A stretch of 64,000 nt of DNA from Pseudoroseomonas cervicalis (GTDB lineage: Bacteria > Pseudomonadota > Alphaproteobacteria > Acetobacterales > Acetobacteraceae). The notes beneath the pieces are model-generated. The model worked only from the letters and a program-made list of their open reading frames with translations. It made no database searches and was not told the DNA's origin. The stretch lies in assembly GCF_030818485.1 (NCBI RefSeq), contig NZ_JAUTAJ010000004.1, forward strand, positions 434,001 to 498,000, given 5' to 3'. The position numbers and the translations under genes were made by a program. Shown in pieces: positions 21,383 to 31,928 of the stretch; the stretch's first letter is position 1, and every line of letters starts with the position of its first letter.

Positions 21383-21643
21383 ATGAACTGGTTCACCGGC
21401 TTCATGGTGTATTTTCTGGTCTGGTGGACGGTGCTGTTCGCCATGCTGCCGATCGGCGTGCGGCCGGATGCCGAGGGCCAGGCGCCCGGCAATTGGCGCG
21501 GCGCGCCGGCGGCGCCGATGCTGGGCCGCAAGGTGGTGTGGACCACCATCGCGGCGACGCTGATCTTCGCCGGAATCTATGCGCTGGTGACCAGCGACTA
21601 TCTCAGCTTCCGCCAGGGCTGGCTGGCGATGCCTGGGGATTGA
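21383..21643 (+). CDS. DUF1467-family small membrane protein
   Basis: The 86-residue product has two hydrophobic segments (about 5-25 and 51-70) joined by a polar loop with LPIGVRPDAEGQ and GAPAAPMLGRKVVWTT. This pattern matches the uncharacterised DUF1467 proteins that alphaproteobacteria encode between rnj and proS. gagggaaggc gives a ribosome site before ATG 21383. The frame is open for 400 bases upstream, but that part is antisense to the acyltransferase. Function unknown; inner-membrane location is inferred from the helices. Confidence 0.85.
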   Translation: MNWFTGFMVYFLVWWTVLFAMLPIGVRPDAEGQAPGNWRGAPAAPMLGRKVVWTTIAATLIFAGIYALVTSDYLSFRQGWLAMPGD

Positions 21644-21737
21644 GCAGATTCGCGGCATCCGGAGCGTCGTCTGCATAGAAATCGCGCAGACATGCTTCGT
21701 CCGCCTGTTTTTTCGGCGAATCCGATTTGTTTTTGCG

Positions 21738-21766
21738 TTGCAGCGAAGGGGGGCTCGGCGCACGAT
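21738..21766 (+). promoter_or_regulatory. Possible promoter of the small RNA
   Basis: TTGCAG (21738-21743) and CACGAT (21761-21766) are 17 bases apart. The -10 is poor (it keeps A2, A5 and T6). The predicted start falls at 21772-21774, exactly at the base of the first hairpin of the sRNA candidate. Confidence 0.35.
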
Positions 21767-21772
21767 CAGTCC

Positions 21773-21859
21773 CAGGAAGAGAGCTGGTTCTCTTCCTGCC
21801 GTGTGACTGGCGTTTCCTCCCTAAACTCGGGCCGCACCTTCGGTGTGGCCCTTTTTTTT
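21773..21859 (+). ncRNA. Candidate small RNA with exposed CCUCCC and intrinsic terminator
   Basis: Three parts follow one another. A perfect 10-bp hairpin has arms 21773-21782 and 21789-21798 with loop gctggt. A single-stranded stretch contains gtttcctccctaaac (21812-21826). A terminator hairpin (21829-21851, nine to ten pairs) has a T8 tail (21852-21859). A G+C stem plus U8 is the kind of 3' end Hfq-bound sRNAs have, and a CCUCCC stretch can pair with Shine-Dalgarno sequences, as in several alphaproteobacterial sRNA families. No CDS is convincing here. It could also be only a 3' UTR terminator of the DUF1467 gene, but that lies 130 bases upstream. Confidence 0.55.
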
Positions 21860-22073
21860 GCTTGTATCGGCCGCGAACCGAGCCGGGCAAGCCAAATCGG
21901 CGGGACCGGTCCAGAATTCTTTCCGAATTGTGCGTTTCCATAAGCTTTTGCGCATTTTTGCTGCGCTGCGGCATGGATCGGCGACGCAAAGGGCGCCGCG
22001 CGCCGCGGCCCCTGGCATAACGCCGCGCGCGCCTCTACCTTCCGCGCGCCGTAGTCCGACCGGAGCTGAACCC
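21860..22073 (+). other. Intergenic leader region of proS
   Basis: Between the sRNA terminator and the proS TTG are 214 bases. The first half is A+T-richer than the rest of the window (agaattctttccgaattgtg near 21912). I see no clear promoter and no supported gene. Short open frames here have atypical compositions and I regard them as spurious. Confidence 0.5.
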
Positions 22074-23384
22074 TTGCGCCTCTCCCGCGCCTTCCTGCCC
22101 ACCCTGAAAGAAGTCCCCGCCGAGGCCGCCATCGCCTCGCACAAGCTGATGCTGCGGGCCGGCATGATCCGCCAGACCTCGGCGGGCATCTATGCCTGGC
22201 TGCCGCTCGGCCTGCGCGTGCTGCAGAAGGTCAGCCAGATCGTGCGCGAGGAGCAGGACGCCGCCGGCGCCCAGGAGATCCTGATGCCGACCATCCAGAG
22301 CGCCGAGCTCTGGAAGCAGTCCGGCCGCTATGACGACTATGGCAAGGAGATGCTGCGCATCACCGACCGGCACGACCGGGAGATGCTGTTCGGCCCGACC
22401 AACGAGGAAATGGTCACCGACATCTTCAAGAGCTACGCCCGCTCCTATCGCGACCTGCCGCGCAACCTCTACCACATCCAGTGGAAGTTCCGGGACGAGA
22501 TCCGCCCCCGCTTCGGCGTGATGCGCGGCCGCGAATTCCTGATGAAGGACGCCTATTCCTTCGACATCGATGCCGAGGCGGCGCGGCTCTCCTACAAGAA
22601 GATGTTCGTGGCCTATCTGCGCACCTTCGCGCGGATGGGGCTGAAGGCCATCCCGATGCGCGCCGATACCGGCCCGATCGGCGGCGACCTCTCCCATGAA
22701 TTCATCATCCTGGCCGAGACCGGCGAGAGCCAGGTCTATCTGCACAAGGACCTGCTGGAGTTCGACGTTCTGGCCCAGAAGCCCGATTACGAGGGCGACC
22801 TGAACCCGATCGTCGATTTCTGGACCAGCCGCTACGCCGCCACCGACGAGATGCATGACGAGGCCGCCTGGAACGCGCTGGGCGCGGAGAACCAAGTTTC
22901 CGCCCGCGGCATCGAGGTCGGCCACATCTTCTACTTCGGCGAGAAATATTCCAAGTCGATGGGCCTCACCGTCGCCGGGCCGGATGGCAATCCGCTGATC
23001 CCGCAGATGGGCAGCTATGGCATCGGCGTCTCCCGCCTGCTGGGCGCGCTGATCGAGGCCAACCACGATGATGCCGGCATCAAATGGCCGGATGCGGTCG
23101 CGCCCTTCCGCTGCGCCATCCTGAACCTGAAGCCCGGTGACCTGGCCACCGACGCGCTGTCGGAAAAGCTCTACGCCTCGCTCGGCGGCGATGCCGTCTA
23201 TGACGATCGCGGCGAGCGGGCGGGGGTGAAGTTCAACGATGCCGACCTGGCCGGCTATCCCTGGCAGGCCATCATCGGCCCGCGCGGCGCCGCCAATGGC
23301 ATGATCGAGCTGAAGCGCCGCGCCACCGGCGAGCGGCAGGAGGTCTCGATCGAGGCCGCGCTCGCGCAGATCCTGGGCAAGTAG
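22074..23384 (+). CDS. proS: Prolyl-tRNA synthetase (short, alphaproteobacterial type)
   Basis: ProS charges tRNA-Pro. The 436-residue product lacks the roughly 180-residue editing insertion of E. coli ProS, which is normal for the alphaproteobacterial type and not a deletion. Class II motifs are visible: [36 protein letters not shown] (motif 2) and [17 protein letters not shown] (motif 3). I start it at the TTG 22074 (read as [17 protein letters not shown]) because homologues begin MRLSR-FLPTLKE and ggag lies 8 bases upstream. No ATG precedes the conserved N-terminus in a plausible place. Confidence 0.95.
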   Translation: MRLSRAFLPTLKEVPAEAAIASHKLMLRAGMIRQTSAGIYAWLPLGLRVLQKVSQIVREEQDAAGAQEILMPTIQSAELWKQSGRYDDYGKEMLRITDRHDREMLFGPTNEEMVTDIFKSYARSYRDLPRNLYHIQWKFRDEIRPRFGVMRGREFLMKDAYSFDIDAEAARLSYKKMFVAYLRTFARMGLKAIPMRADTGPIGGDLSHEFIILAETGESQVYLHKDLLEFDVLAQKPDYEGDLNPIVDFWTSRYAATDEMHDEAAWNALGAENQVSARGIEVGHIFYFGEKYSKSMGLTVAGPDGNPLIPQMGSYGIGVSRLLGALIEANHDDAGIKWPDAVAPFRCAILNLKPGDLATDALSEKLYASLGGDAVYDDRGERAGVKFNDADLAGYPWQAIIGPRGAANGMIELKRRATGERQEVSIEAALAQILGK

Positions 23385-23391
23385 GCCGCTG

Positions 23392-24654
23392 ATGTTCGGT
23401 GCCTTCGAGCGGAAGGTGGCGTTCCGCTACCTGCGGGCGCGCAAGGGCGAGCGCTTCGTCTCGGTCATCGCCACCTTCTCGCTGGTGGGCATCGCGCTCG
23501 GCGTCGCCACGCTGATCATCGTGATGAGCGTGATGAACGGCTTCCGGCAGGAGCTGCTGGGCCGCATCCTGGGGCTGAACGGGCATCTCGGCATCCATGC
23601 CGCCGCCTCCGGCCCCGGCGGCGGGCTGCGCGACTATGATTCGATCGCCGAGCGGGTGCGGCAGATGGCGGGGGTGGCCAGCGCCACCCCGATCGTCGAG
23701 GGCCAGGTGCTGATGACCAGCGAGGCCGGCGGCGCCACCGGCGGCATCGCCCGCGGCATCAGGCCCGAGGATCTGCGCGCCCGGCCGCTGCTGGCCGGCA
23801 ATATCCGCGCCGGCAGCCTGGACAATTTCCAGGGGGATGATGCCATCCTGATCGGCACGCGGCTGGCGCAGAAGCTCGGCATCGGCGTCGGTTCCAAGCT
23901 CACCCTGGTCTCGCCGCAGGGGCGCAGCACCGTCATCGGCACCGTGCCGCGGCTCAAGGCCTATACGGTCGTGGCGCTGTTCGAGGCCGGGATGAACGAT
24001 TACGACAGCGGCTATGTCTTCCTGCCGCTGCCGGCGGCGCAGGTCTATTTCCAGCTGCGCGACGCCGCCTCGATGATCGAGGTCTTCGTCAACGACCCCG
24101 ACAATGTGCGGGCGGTGACGCGGGAGATCGTGCGCGGCCTCTCCCCCCTGCCGGTGCGGGTGCTGGACTGGCAGGCGGCCAATTCCTCCTTCTTCGCGGC
24201 GGTGCAGGTGGAGCGGAACGTGATGTTCCTGATCCTGACGCTGATCATCATCGTCGCCGCCTTCAACATCGTCTCCTCGCTGATCATGCTGGTGAAGGAC
24301 AAGGGGCGCGACATCGCCATCCTGCGCACCATGGGCGCCACCAGCGGCGCGGTGATGCGGATCTTCCTGCTCTGCGGCACCTCGATCGGCGTGCTCGGCA
24401 CGACCATCGGCTTCGCCCTCGGCCTGGTCTTCTGCATCAACATCGAGCACATCCGCCAGGCGCTGCAATCGCTGACCGGCACGCAGCTCTTCAGCCCGGA
24501 AGTGTATTTCCTGACCCGGCTGCCGGCGGTGGTCGATCCGGGGGAGGTGACGCAGGTGGTGCTGATGGGCCTCGGCCTGTCGCTGCTGGCCACCCTCTAC
24601 CCCTCCTGGCGCGCCGCGAAGACCGATCCGGTGGAGGCGCTGCGCAATGAGTGA
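23392..24654 (+). CDS. lolC: Lipoprotein-releasing ABC transporter permease LolC/E
   Basis: This permease extracts outer-membrane lipoproteins from the inner membrane for the carrier LolA. The 420-residue product has the FtsX/MacB topology: a helix at about 24-49, a periplasmic domain of about 220 residues, then three helices (about 275-300, 320-345, 380-405). The N-terminal [20 protein letters not shown] and the segment [15 protein letters not shown] are characteristic. A single LolC/E-type permease next to lolD is usual in alphaproteobacteria, so whether to call it LolC or LolE is arbitrary. It overlaps lolD by 8 bases. Confidence 0.94.
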   Translation: MFGAFERKVAFRYLRARKGERFVSVIATFSLVGIALGVATLIIVMSVMNGFRQELLGRILGLNGHLGIHAAASGPGGGLRDYDSIAERVRQMAGVASATPIVEGQVLMTSEAGGATGGIARGIRPEDLRARPLLAGNIRAGSLDNFQGDDAILIGTRLAQKLGIGVGSKLTLVSPQGRSTVIGTVPRLKAYTVVALFEAGMNDYDSGYVFLPLPAAQVYFQLRDAASMIEVFVNDPDNVRAVTREIVRGLSPLPVRVLDWQAANSSFFAAVQVERNVMFLILTLIIIVAAFNIVSSLIMLVKDKGRDIAILRTMGATSGAVMRIFLLCGTSIGVLGTTIGFALGLVFCINIEHIRQALQSLTGTQLFSPEVYFLTRLPAVVDPGEVTQVVLMGLGLSLLATLYPSWRAAKTDPVEALRNE

Positions 24655-25327
24655 GCTTCGCCTGCATCTCGACCATGTCGAGCGCCGCTACCGCACCGAG
24701 GCCGGGGAGCTTCCCGTGCTGCGCGGCGCGGAACTCCGCCTGCATGCCGGGGAGATCGTGGCCCTGGTCGCGCCCTCGGGCACCGGCAAATCCACCCTGC
24801 TGCATCTGGCGGGGCTGCTGGAGCGTCCCGATGGCGGCGAGGTGCATATCGCCGGCCAGGCCACCGGCGGGCTGAAGGACGAGGCGCGCAGCGGGCTGCG
24901 CGGCCGCGCCATCGGCTTCGTCTACCAGTTCCACCACCTGCTGCCGGAATTCACCGCGCTCGAGAATGTGGTGATGCCGCAAATGGCGATCGGCACGGCC
25001 GAGAAGCCGGCGAGCGCCCGCGCCGCCGAGCTGCTGGGCCGCTTCGGGCTGGCGCATCGCGCGCATCACCGCCCGGGCCGGCTCTCGGGCGGCGAGCAGC
25101 AGCGTGTCGCCATCGCGCGTGCATTGGCCAACCGCCCCGGCCTGCTGCTGGCCGATGAGCCCACCGGCAATCTCGACGTCGCCACCTCCGACATCGTCTT
25201 TGGCGAGCTTTTGGAGGCGGTGCGGCATGACGGGCTGGCGGCGCTGATCGCCACCCACAATCCCGAACTGGCCCGGCGCATGGACCGGGTGGTGACGCTG
25301 CGCGACGGGCGCGTGGTCGATGCCTGA
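24647..25327 (+). CDS. lolD: Lipoprotein-releasing ABC transporter ATPase LolD
   Basis: LolD powers the LolC/E permease. The 226-residue product has Walker [12 protein letters not shown] (about 42-52), the Q-loop at [18 protein letters not shown] (this LolD-typical stretch distinguishes it from other ATPases), signature [15 protein letters not shown], Walker [13 protein letters not shown] and the switch His in LIATHNPEL. It overlaps lolC upstream and the glycosyltransferase-like gene downstream by 8 bases each. Confidence 0.96.
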   Translation: MSELRLHLDHVERRYRTEAGELPVLRGAELRLHAGEIVALVAPSGTGKSTLLHLAGLLERPDGGEVHIAGQATGGLKDEARSGLRGRAIGFVYQFHHLLPEFTALENVVMPQMAIGTAEKPASARAAELLGRFGLAHRAHHRPGRLSGGEQQRVAIARALANRPGLLLADEPTGNLDVATSDIVFGELLEAVRHDGLAALIATHNPELARRMDRVVTLRDGRVVDA

Positions 25328-26234
25328 GGCGGCGAAGCCCGAAGCGCCGCCGGTGGTGGTGCGGCTGAAGGCCAGCAGCGGCCTCGGCAACCGCATGTTC
25401 CAATGCCTCTTCGCCTACCGCCTGGCCGCCGAGCTGCATGTGCCGGTGACCGGCGATGGCGTGCCGGAATGGGGCATCGCGCATGAGGAGGTGGCGCTGC
25501 CGCGCCCCTCGGTGTTTCTCCAGGGGCACCGGCCCAGCCTGCTCGGGCTGAAGCGGCTGGTGCGGCTCGGCCTGCTGCGCGGCATCGAGACCAATTGCCT
25601 GGCCTGCCGGCTGGAGCTGCTGCCGCCGCGCGAGGCCGCGAAGGCGCTGTTCCGCGACCAGGGCGCCGAGCCGCTGCGGCTGCCGCCCGACGCGCTGCTG
25701 ATCAATGTGCGCGCCGCCGAGATCCTGGACGGGCGGCACAAGGATTACCGCCCGCTGCCGCTGGCCTTCTATGAGCGGCTGATCCGCGAGACGAAGCTGC
25801 GCCCGGTCTTCATGGGCCAGCTGGCCGACGACCCCTACAGCCAGGCGCTGCGGGCGCGTTTCCCGCAGGCGGAGTTCCACGCCTCGCGCGGGGCGATGGC
25901 GGATTTCGCCACGCTGCGCGCGGCCCGGCATGTGGTGATGTCGGTCAGCACCTTCTCCTGGCTGGCCTGCTGGCTGTCCGAGGCGCAGACCATCCACATG
26001 CCGCTGATCGGCTTCTTCCACCCGAAGCGGCGGCCGGAGCTCGACCTCTTCCCGGTCGACGAGCCGCGCTACCGCTTCCACGCCTTCCCCGCCGATGCCT
26101 GGACCGGCTCGGCCGAGCAGCTGCGCCAGACCATCGAGGGGGCGGAGGCCGGCAAGCGCGTCAGCACCCGCTATGTCGCGGGGCTGGTGCATGGCATCCA
26201 ATGGCCGGAGCCGGCCGCCGCCCCGCCGGGCTGA
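25320..26234 (+). CDS. GT11-like (alpha-1,2-fucosyltransferase-like) protein
   Basis: The 304-residue product has [21 protein letters not shown] at residues 19-40, which closely matches the N-terminal GLGNQMFQYAFARAL motif of family GT11. The C-terminal third has [16 protein letters not shown] and PLIGFFHP near 208-235, like the GT11 STFSWWAAWL motif. The GDP-fucose signature HxRRGDY is not kept: the equivalent place reads [15 protein letters not shown] near 128-142. The donor may therefore differ or activity may be lost. It has no signal peptide. It starts 8 bases inside lolD and dnaE follows after 28 bases, so it seems co-transcribed with both. Confident of the fold family, not of the substrate. 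Confidence 0.7.
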   Translation: MPEAAKPEAPPVVVRLKASSGLGNRMFQCLFAYRLAAELHVPVTGDGVPEWGIAHEEVALPRPSVFLQGHRPSLLGLKRLVRLGLLRGIETNCLACRLELLPPREAAKALFRDQGAEPLRLPPDALLINVRAAEILDGRHKDYRPLPLAFYERLIRETKLRPVFMGQLADDPYSQALRARFPQAEFHASRGAMADFATLRAARHVVMSVSTFSWLACWLSEAQTIHMPLIGFFHPKRRPELDLFPVDEPRYRFHAFPADAWTGSAEQLRQTIEGAEAGKRVSTRYVAGLVHGIQWPEPAAAPPG

Positions 26235-26262
26235 GCGGCCGCGCCCCGCAGGAGACTTCCCG

Positions 26263-29200
26263 ATGGGCAGCTTCGTCCACCTGCATGTCCATTCCGCCTA
26301 TTCGCTGGCCGAGGGCGCCATCAAGGCGGAGAAGCTGGCCGAGCTGGCGAAGGCCGGCGGCATGCCCGCCGTCGCCCTGACCGACACGGCCAACATGTTC
26401 GGCGCGCTGGAATTCTCCAAGGCCTGCTCGGGCAAGGGGGTGCAGCCGATCATGGGCTGCCAGCTCTTCCTCAGCCGCGGCGCCGCTGATGACCGGGCCG
26501 AGGTGCTGCGCCTGCCGCCCGACCCGGTGGTGGCGCTGGCGATGGATGCCGAGGGGCTGGAGAACGTCCAGCGCCTCTCCTCCCAGGGTTTCCTGCGCGA
26601 CGACCCCTCCGGCCGCCCCACCGTCACGCTGGAGCTGCTGAAGCAGCACGCCGCCGGTGTCACCCTGCTGACCGGGCCCAGCACCACCGGCCCGCTCGGC
26701 CGGCTGCTGCTGGAAGGCCGCCGCGACGCGGCGCTGCGCCTGCTGCAGGAGCTGAAGGAAAGCTTTGGCGGGGACCGGCTGGTGGTGGAGCTGACCCGCC
26801 ACGGGCTGGAGATCGAGCGCGCCCTGGACCCGGCGCTGGTGGCGCTGGCGGATGCCGCCGGCCTGCCGCTGGCCGCCGCCAACGACATCTACTTCGCCAA
26901 GTCGGAGATGTATGAGGCGCATGACGCGCTGCTCTGCATCGCCGAGGGGCGGACGCTGGCCGAGCCCGATCGCCGCCGCGTGACACCCGAGCATTACTTC
27001 AAATCGGCCGAGGCGATGCGGGCCCTGTTCAAGGACCTGCCGGAGGCCTGCGACAACACCCTGGCCATCGCCCGCCGCTGCGCCATCATGGCGGAGAACC
27101 GCAAGCCCGAGCTGCCGATCTGCCCCAAGGTGCAGCCCGGCATGACCGAGGCCGAGACGGTGCGCGACATGGCCAGGCGCGGGCTGGAAGCGCGGCTGGA
27201 CGCGCAGGCGACGCCGGAGGCCGAGCGCCCGACCTATCGCACGCGGCTGGAATTCGAGCTCGACATCATCGAGAAGATGGGCTTCTCGGGCTATTTCCTG
27301 ATCGTCGCCGATTTCATCCAATGGGCCAAGCAGCAGGGCATCCCGGTGGGGCCGGGGCGCGGCTCGGGCGCCGGCTCGGTGGCCGCCTGGGCGCTGCTGA
27401 TCACCGATCTCGATCCCTTGCGCTTCGGCCTGCTCTTCGAGCGCTTCCTGAACCCCGAACGCGTCTCGATGCCGGATTTCGACATCGATTTCTGCCAGGA
27501 CCGGCGCGACGAGGTGATCCAGTATGTGCGCCGCGAATATGGCGAGGACCGCGTCGCGCAGATCATCACCTTCGGCCGGCTGCAGGCCAAGGCGGTGGTG
27601 CGCGATGTCGGGCGCGTCATGGGCATGCCCTATGGGCAGGTCAACAAGATCGCCGAGCTGATCCCCTTCAACCCGGCCAAGCCGATCACCCTGCAGCAGG
27701 CGCTCGATGGCGAGCCGCGGCTGCAGGAGATGCGCCAGGCCGATGAGATGGTCGACCGGCTGATGGAAACCGCGCTGGTGCTGGAGGGGCTGTACCGCAA
27801 CGCCTCGACCCACGCGGCCGGCGTCGTCATCGGCCGCAAGCCGCTGATCGACACGGTGGCGCTGTATCGCGACCCGCGCTCCGACATGCTGGTGACGCAG
27901 TATTCCATGAAATACGTGGAAAATGCCTCGCTGGTGAAGTTCGACTTCCTCGGCCTGAAGACGCTGACCGTGCTGCAGCGCGCGGTCGAGATCCTGGCCG
28001 AGCAGGGCATCACCATCGACCTCGCCGCCCTGCCGCTGGACGACGCCAGGACCTACGAGATGCTGGCGCGCGGCGATTCCGCCGGCGTGTTCCAGTTCGA
28101 AGGCCAGGGCATGCGCGAATGCCTGCGCATGATGCGCCCCGACCGGTTCGAGGATCTGATCGCCGCCGTCTCGCTCTACCGCCCCGGCCCGATGGCGAAC
28201 ATCCCGGCCTATTGCGCCCGCAAGCATGGCGAGGCCTGGGAGCCGGTGCATCCGGCGATGCGCCACCTGGTCGAGGAGACCTATGGCATCCTGGTCTACC
28301 AGGAGCAGGTCATGCAGATCAGCCAGGACGTGGCTGGCTACAGCCTCGGCGGCGCCGACCTGCTGCGCCGCGCCATGGGCAAGAAGATCCGCTCCGAGAT
28401 GGAGGCACAGAGAAAAATCTTCGTCGATGGCGCGGTGAAGAACGGCGTGCCGGAGGGCAAGGCCGGCGAGATCTTCGACCTGATGGAGAAATTCGCGGAA
28501 TACGGCTTCAACAAGTCGCACGCCGCCGCCTACGCCCTGGTCGCCTATCACACCGCCTATCTGAAGGCGAACTACCCGGTGGCCTTCCTGGCCGCCTCGA
28601 TGACGCTCGACCTCGACAAGACCGAGAAGCTGGCCAACCACATGCAGGAGGCCTCGCGCCTCGGCATCCCGGTGCTGCCGCCGGACGTCAACCGCTCCGC
28701 CGCCGATTTCCGCGTGGAGTTCCTGGAGGATGGCCGCCAGGCGATCCGCTTCGCCCTCGCCGCGGTGAAGCGCGTCGGCATGCAGGCGATGAAGGACATG
28801 GTGCGCGCCCGCGACGAGAAGGGGCCGTTCCGCTCCATCGCCGAATTCGCCGGGCGGGTGGACCCGAAGCTGCTGAACAAGATGCAGCTGGAGAATCTGG
28901 CCCGCGCCGGCGCCTTCGACAGCCTGGAGAAGAACCGCGCCCGCATGACCATGGCGGCCGAGGTGGTGCTGCGCCGCGCCCAATCCTCGGCCGAGGAGCG
29001 CAATTCCAGCCAGATCGGCCTGTTCGGCGGCGGCGATTCGCGGCCCGAGCCGCTGCGCCTGCCCAATGTCCCGGACTGGCCGGAGCTGGAGCGCCTGACC
29101 CAGGAGGCCGAGGCGGTGGGTTTCCACCTCTCCGCCCATCCGCTCGACACCTACAAGGAGGTGCTGAGGAAGCTGCGGGTGACGCCGATCGCCCAGCTCC

Positions 29201-29706
29201 AGGCCAGGGCCGAGGCCGGGGCGGCGGTGCTGAAGATCGCCGGCACGGTGGTGAATGCGAAGGAGCGCACCACCCGCACCGGCAGCCGCATGGCCTGGCT
29301 GAAGCTTTCCGATTCCAGCGGCAGCACCGAGGTGACGCTGTTTTCCGAGGTGCTGCTGCGCGCCCGCCCGATCCTGGGCGAGGGCAATGCCGTGCTGGTG
29401 ACCTGCGAGGCGCGGATGGAGGGCGAGACGCTGCGCCTGACCGCCCAGGGCATCGAGGAGCTGGACAAGGCGGCGAGCGGCGTCGGCCAGCAGGTCCGCC
29501 TCTGGATCGAGGATGCCGCCGCCGTCGAGCCGATCCGCGAGATGCTGGCGCGCGAGGGCCAGGGGCGCGGCCGCGTCATCCTGATCCCCCGCCTGGGCGA
29601 GGGGCAGGAGCTGGAGGTGGTGCTGCCCGGCGCCTGGAATGTCTCGCCGCGCCTGGCCCAGGCGCTGAAGGTGGTGCCCGGCATCGCCGAGGTGCAGACC
29701 GGCTGA
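26263..29706 (+). CDS. dnaE: DNA polymerase III alpha subunit
   Basis: DnaE is the replicative polymerase. From ATG 26263 (MGSFVHLHVHSAYSL) with gcaggag upstream it has 1147 residues, near the family norm. Domains in order: PHP (1-270), palm with catalytic aspartates in PDFDIDF (D405, D407), [14 protein letters not shown] just before it, fingers, a tandem helix-hairpin-helix around FAGRVDPKLLNKMQLENLA, the beta-clamp motif SQIGLFGG (about 914-922), and a C-terminal OB fold starting LKIAGTVVNAKERTTRTG. The frame is open 168 bases further up inside the preceding gene, without DnaE similarity. The proofreading subunit gene, dnaQ, is at 60333. Confidence 0.97.
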   Translation: MGSFVHLHVHSAYSLAEGAIKAEKLAELAKAGGMPAVALTDTANMFGALEFSKACSGKGVQPIMGCQLFLSRGAADDRAEVLRLPPDPVVALAMDAEGLENVQRLSSQGFLRDDPSGRPTVTLELLKQHAAGVTLLTGPSTTGPLGRLLLEGRRDAALRLLQELKESFGGDRLVVELTRHGLEIERALDPALVALADAAGLPLAAANDIYFAKSEMYEAHDALLCIAEGRTLAEPDRRRVTPEHYFKSAEAMRALFKDLPEACDNTLAIARRCAIMAENRKPELPICPKVQPGMTEAETVRDMARRGLEARLDAQATPEAERPTYRTRLEFELDIIEKMGFSGYFLIVADFIQWAKQQGIPVGPGRGSGAGSVAAWALLITDLDPLRFGLLFERFLNPERVSMPDFDIDFCQDRRDEVIQYVRREYGEDRVAQIITFGRLQAKAVVRDVGRVMGMPYGQVNKIAELIPFNPAKPITLQQALDGEPRLQEMRQADEMVDRLMETALVLEGLYRNASTHAAGVVIGRKPLIDTVALYRDPRSDMLVTQYSMKYVENASLVKFDFLGLKTLTVLQRAVEILAEQGITIDLAALPLDDARTYEMLARGDSAGVFQFEGQGMRECLRMMRPDRFEDLIAAVSLYRPGPMANIPAYCARKHGEAWEPVHPAMRHLVEETYGILVYQEQVMQISQDVAGYSLGGADLLRRAMGKKIRSEMEAQRKIFVDGAVKNGVPEGKAGEIFDLMEKFAEYGFNKSHAAAYALVAYHTAYLKANYPVAFLAASMTLDLDKTEKLANHMQEASRLGIPVLPPDVNRSAADFRVEFLEDGRQAIRFALAAVKRVGMQAMKDMVRARDEKGPFRSIAEFAGRVDPKLLNKMQLENLARAGAFDSLEKNRARMTMAAEVVLRRAQSSAEERNSSQIGLFGGGDSRPEPLRLPNVPDWPELERLTQEAEAVGFHLSAHPLDTYKEVLRKLRVTPIAQLQARAEAGAAVLKIAGTVVNAKERTTRTGSRMAWLKLSDSSGSTEVTLFSEVLLRARPILGEGNAVLVTCEARMEGETLRLTAQGIEELDKAASGVGQQVRLWIEDAAAVEPIREMLAREGQGRGRVILIPRLGEGQELEVVLPGAWNVSPRLAQALKVVPGIAEVQTG

Positions 29707-29799
29707 GCGCCGCGGGAAGGGTGAGGCCGGCGGCTGAACCCTTTCTTCATCGCCAGGAGGGAGGCTGGCGGCCGGACAATTGCCGGATCCCGACCTGCC

Positions 29800-31890
29800 A
29801 TGGCCGTCTCGCGCCACTCCATCGTCACGCTGATCGGCCTGATCTGCGCGGTGCCGCTGCTCACCAGCCTCGGCTTCTCCGCCCTGATGCTGCATGACGC
29901 CGCCAGCCGCTATGGCGCGGCCGGGCGGGCGGTGCAGACGGCGGCGCTGGACGGGGCGGTGTTCAACGCCATGCAGCTGCTGCGCGGCACGGCGGGGGAG
30001 CTGCTGACCCTGGCCCAGGCGGAGGAGCGGCCGGGGGCCGAGATGGATCGCCGCTACCAGGCGGCGCGGGCCGAGGTGCTGGCGACCCTGGCGCGGCTGG
30101 AGGCCGCCCCGGGCCGGCCGGAGGCCGAGCGCGCCGCCCTGGCCCCGGTGCGCGCCCGGATGCAGGAGATGGAGGAGGGCTACGCCCTGGCCCGCCAGCA
30201 GGCCGAGCGCCCGCTGGCCGGACGCGACCAGCCGCAGGTCACGCGCGGCATCCTGGCGGCGCGCGGCGTGGCCGATGCGCTGGGCGATGTGGGCGAGATC
30301 CTCGCCACTGAGATGCGCCTGACCGATGGCGAATTCGCCGAGCTGGTGGCGGTGCGGCAGATGGCCTGGGAGGCGCGCTCGGCCTATGGCGCGCAATGCA
30401 CCGCGACGCGGGCGGCGATGCTGACTGGCCGGCCGGCCGGGCCCGCCGTGCAGACCGAGCTGGGCCGGCTGCGCGCCCGCTACGCCCTGGCCATGGAGCA
30501 GCTGACCGGGCTGCTGCGCCGGCCCGAGGCCGCGGCCTCGCTGCGCGCCGCGCTGCAGACGGCGCGGGCGGAGGTCGAGACCGCGCAGCAATGGATCGGC
30601 CAGAACCTGGCCCGGCTGGAGGGCGCCGGCGGCCAGCCGCTGATGTCCGCCACCGCCTGGAGCGAGCGCTGCTCCGTCCCCTATGCGCCGCTGGTCGGCA
30701 TCGGCCTGGCCGCGCTGCAGGAGGCCGGCGCGCATGCCGCCGCCCTGCGCGCCGACGGGCTGCAGGATGTCGTGCTGTTCGCGGCGCTGCTGGGCGCCGG
30801 GCTGCTGCTGGGGCTGGTCGCGCTGCTGCTGCTGCGCCGCCGCCTGGCCCGGCCGGTCGGCCAGCTGCGCCAGGCGCTGCAGCGCATCGCCGGCGGCGAC
30901 CTGGCGACCCCGGTGGCGGTGCCCGCCGCGCGCGACGAGTTCCGCCAGCTGGGCGAGGCGCTGGAGGCGCAGCGCCGCGGCGCCGCCGAGGCCGAGGCGA
31001 TGCGCGGCGCCGAGCAGGCCCGCCAGCGCCAGGAGGCCGAGCGCGCTGCCGCCGTGGCCCGGCTCTGCCAGGATTTCGAGGGGGATGTGGCGCAGGCGCT
31101 GCAGGCGCTGGAGCAGGCCGGCGGCCGGCTGGAGCAGACCGCGGCGGCGCTGCAGCAGCAGGCCGGCGGCTCGGAGCGCGAGGCCGCCCATGCCGCCGGC
31201 TCGGCCGGCACGGCGACGGAGAGCGTCAACACCGTGGCGGCGGCGACCGAGGAGCTGGGCGCCTCGATCCGCGAGATCGCCAGCCGCGTCCAGGCCTCCG
31301 CCACCGAGGCGCGGCGCGTGCTGGAGGAGGCGGAGCGCAGCGGCGCCGCGGTGCAGGCGCTGAGCAGCGCCGCCGAGCGCATCGGCGAGGTGATCGGGCT
31401 GATCCGCAGCATCGCCGGCCAGACCAATCTGCTGGCGCTGAACGCGACGATCGAGGCGGCGCGCGCCGGCGAGGCCGGCAAGGGCTTCGCCGTGGTGGCG
31501 GGCGAGGTGAAGAATCTGGCCAGCGAGACGGCCCGCGCCACCGATGGCATCGCGACGCTGGTGGGGGAGATCCAGTCCGCCACCTCCGGCACGGTGGCGG
31601 CGATGCAGGCCATCGCCGCCGGCATTGCCAGCATCGACGGCGCCGCCGCCGCCATCGCCGCGGCGGTGGAGCAGCAGAGCGTGGCGACGCAGGAGATCTC
31701 CCGCAGCGTGCAGCTGGCCGCCCAGGGCACGCAGGAGGTGACGCGCTCCATCGCCTCGGTGGCGGAGGGCAGCGTGCAGACCCGCTCCGCCTCCGGCGTC
31801 ATGGACCAGGCGGTGCAGGATCTCTCCGGCACCAGCCGGGCGCTGCGCCAGCGGGTGGAGCGTTTCCTGCAGGGCGTGCGCGCCGCCTGA
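29800..31890 (+). CDS. Methyl-accepting chemotaxis protein
   Basis: This is a membrane chemoreceptor that signals to CheA. The 696-residue product has helix 1 at about 8-30, a helical periplasmic sensor of about 290 residues, helix 2 at about 323-346, and a HAMP domain ([20 protein letters not shown]). The signalling domain has its hairpin tip at about 530-570, read as [20 protein letters not shown] then [13 protein letters not shown]. No C-terminal CheR-binding pentapeptide is present. The sensor has no motif I recognise. No che genes are nearby, so it is an orphan receptor. A copy of the dispersed terminator element follows. Confidence 0.93.
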   Translation: MAVSRHSIVTLIGLICAVPLLTSLGFSALMLHDAASRYGAAGRAVQTAALDGAVFNAMQLLRGTAGELLTLAQAEERPGAEMDRRYQAARAEVLATLARLEAAPGRPEAERAALAPVRARMQEMEEGYALARQQAERPLAGRDQPQVTRGILAARGVADALGDVGEILATEMRLTDGEFAELVAVRQMAWEARSAYGAQCTATRAAMLTGRPAGPAVQTELGRLRARYALAMEQLTGLLRRPEAAASLRAALQTARAEVETAQQWIGQNLARLEGAGGQPLMSATAWSERCSVPYAPLVGIGLAALQEAGAHAAALRADGLQDVVLFAALLGAGLLLGLVALLLLRRRLARPVGQLRQALQRIAGGDLATPVAVPAARDEFRQLGEALEAQRRGAAEAEAMRGAEQARQRQEAERAAAVARLCQDFEGDVAQALQALEQAGGRLEQTAAALQQQAGGSEREAAHAAGSAGTATESVNTVAAATEELGASIREIASRVQASATEARRVLEEAERSGAAVQALSSAAERIGEVIGLIRSIAGQTNLLALNATIEAARAGEAGKGFAVVAGEVKNLASETARATDGIATLVGEIQSATSGTVAAMQAIAAGIASIDGAAAAIAAAVEQQSVATQEISRSVQLAAQGTQEVTRSIASVAEGSVQTRSASGVMDQAVQDLSGTSRALRQRVERFLQGVRAA

Positions 31891-31928
31891 GGCGGGGGCA
31901 GGGCCGCCCCGCCTCCCCACCAGGCCGC

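Noticed and set aside
21692..22020. Two short open frames (about 80-100 codons) between the DUF1467 gene and proS
   Set aside because: They cross the terminator hairpin and T8 run at 21829-21859, have no ribosome site and atypical composition. The sRNA model explains the region better.
22074..23384. proS as an internally deleted gene because it is about 135 residues shorter than in E. coli
   Set aside because: The short type without the editing insertion is standard in alphaproteobacteria, and all class II motifs are present.
26161..31920. A very long open frame (about 1900 codons) antisense to dnaE and the chemoreceptor
   Set aside because: It is the complement of two well-supported genes. 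Its translation is His/Gln/Arg/Gly-rich low-complexity sequence caused by the G+C-rich third codon positions.
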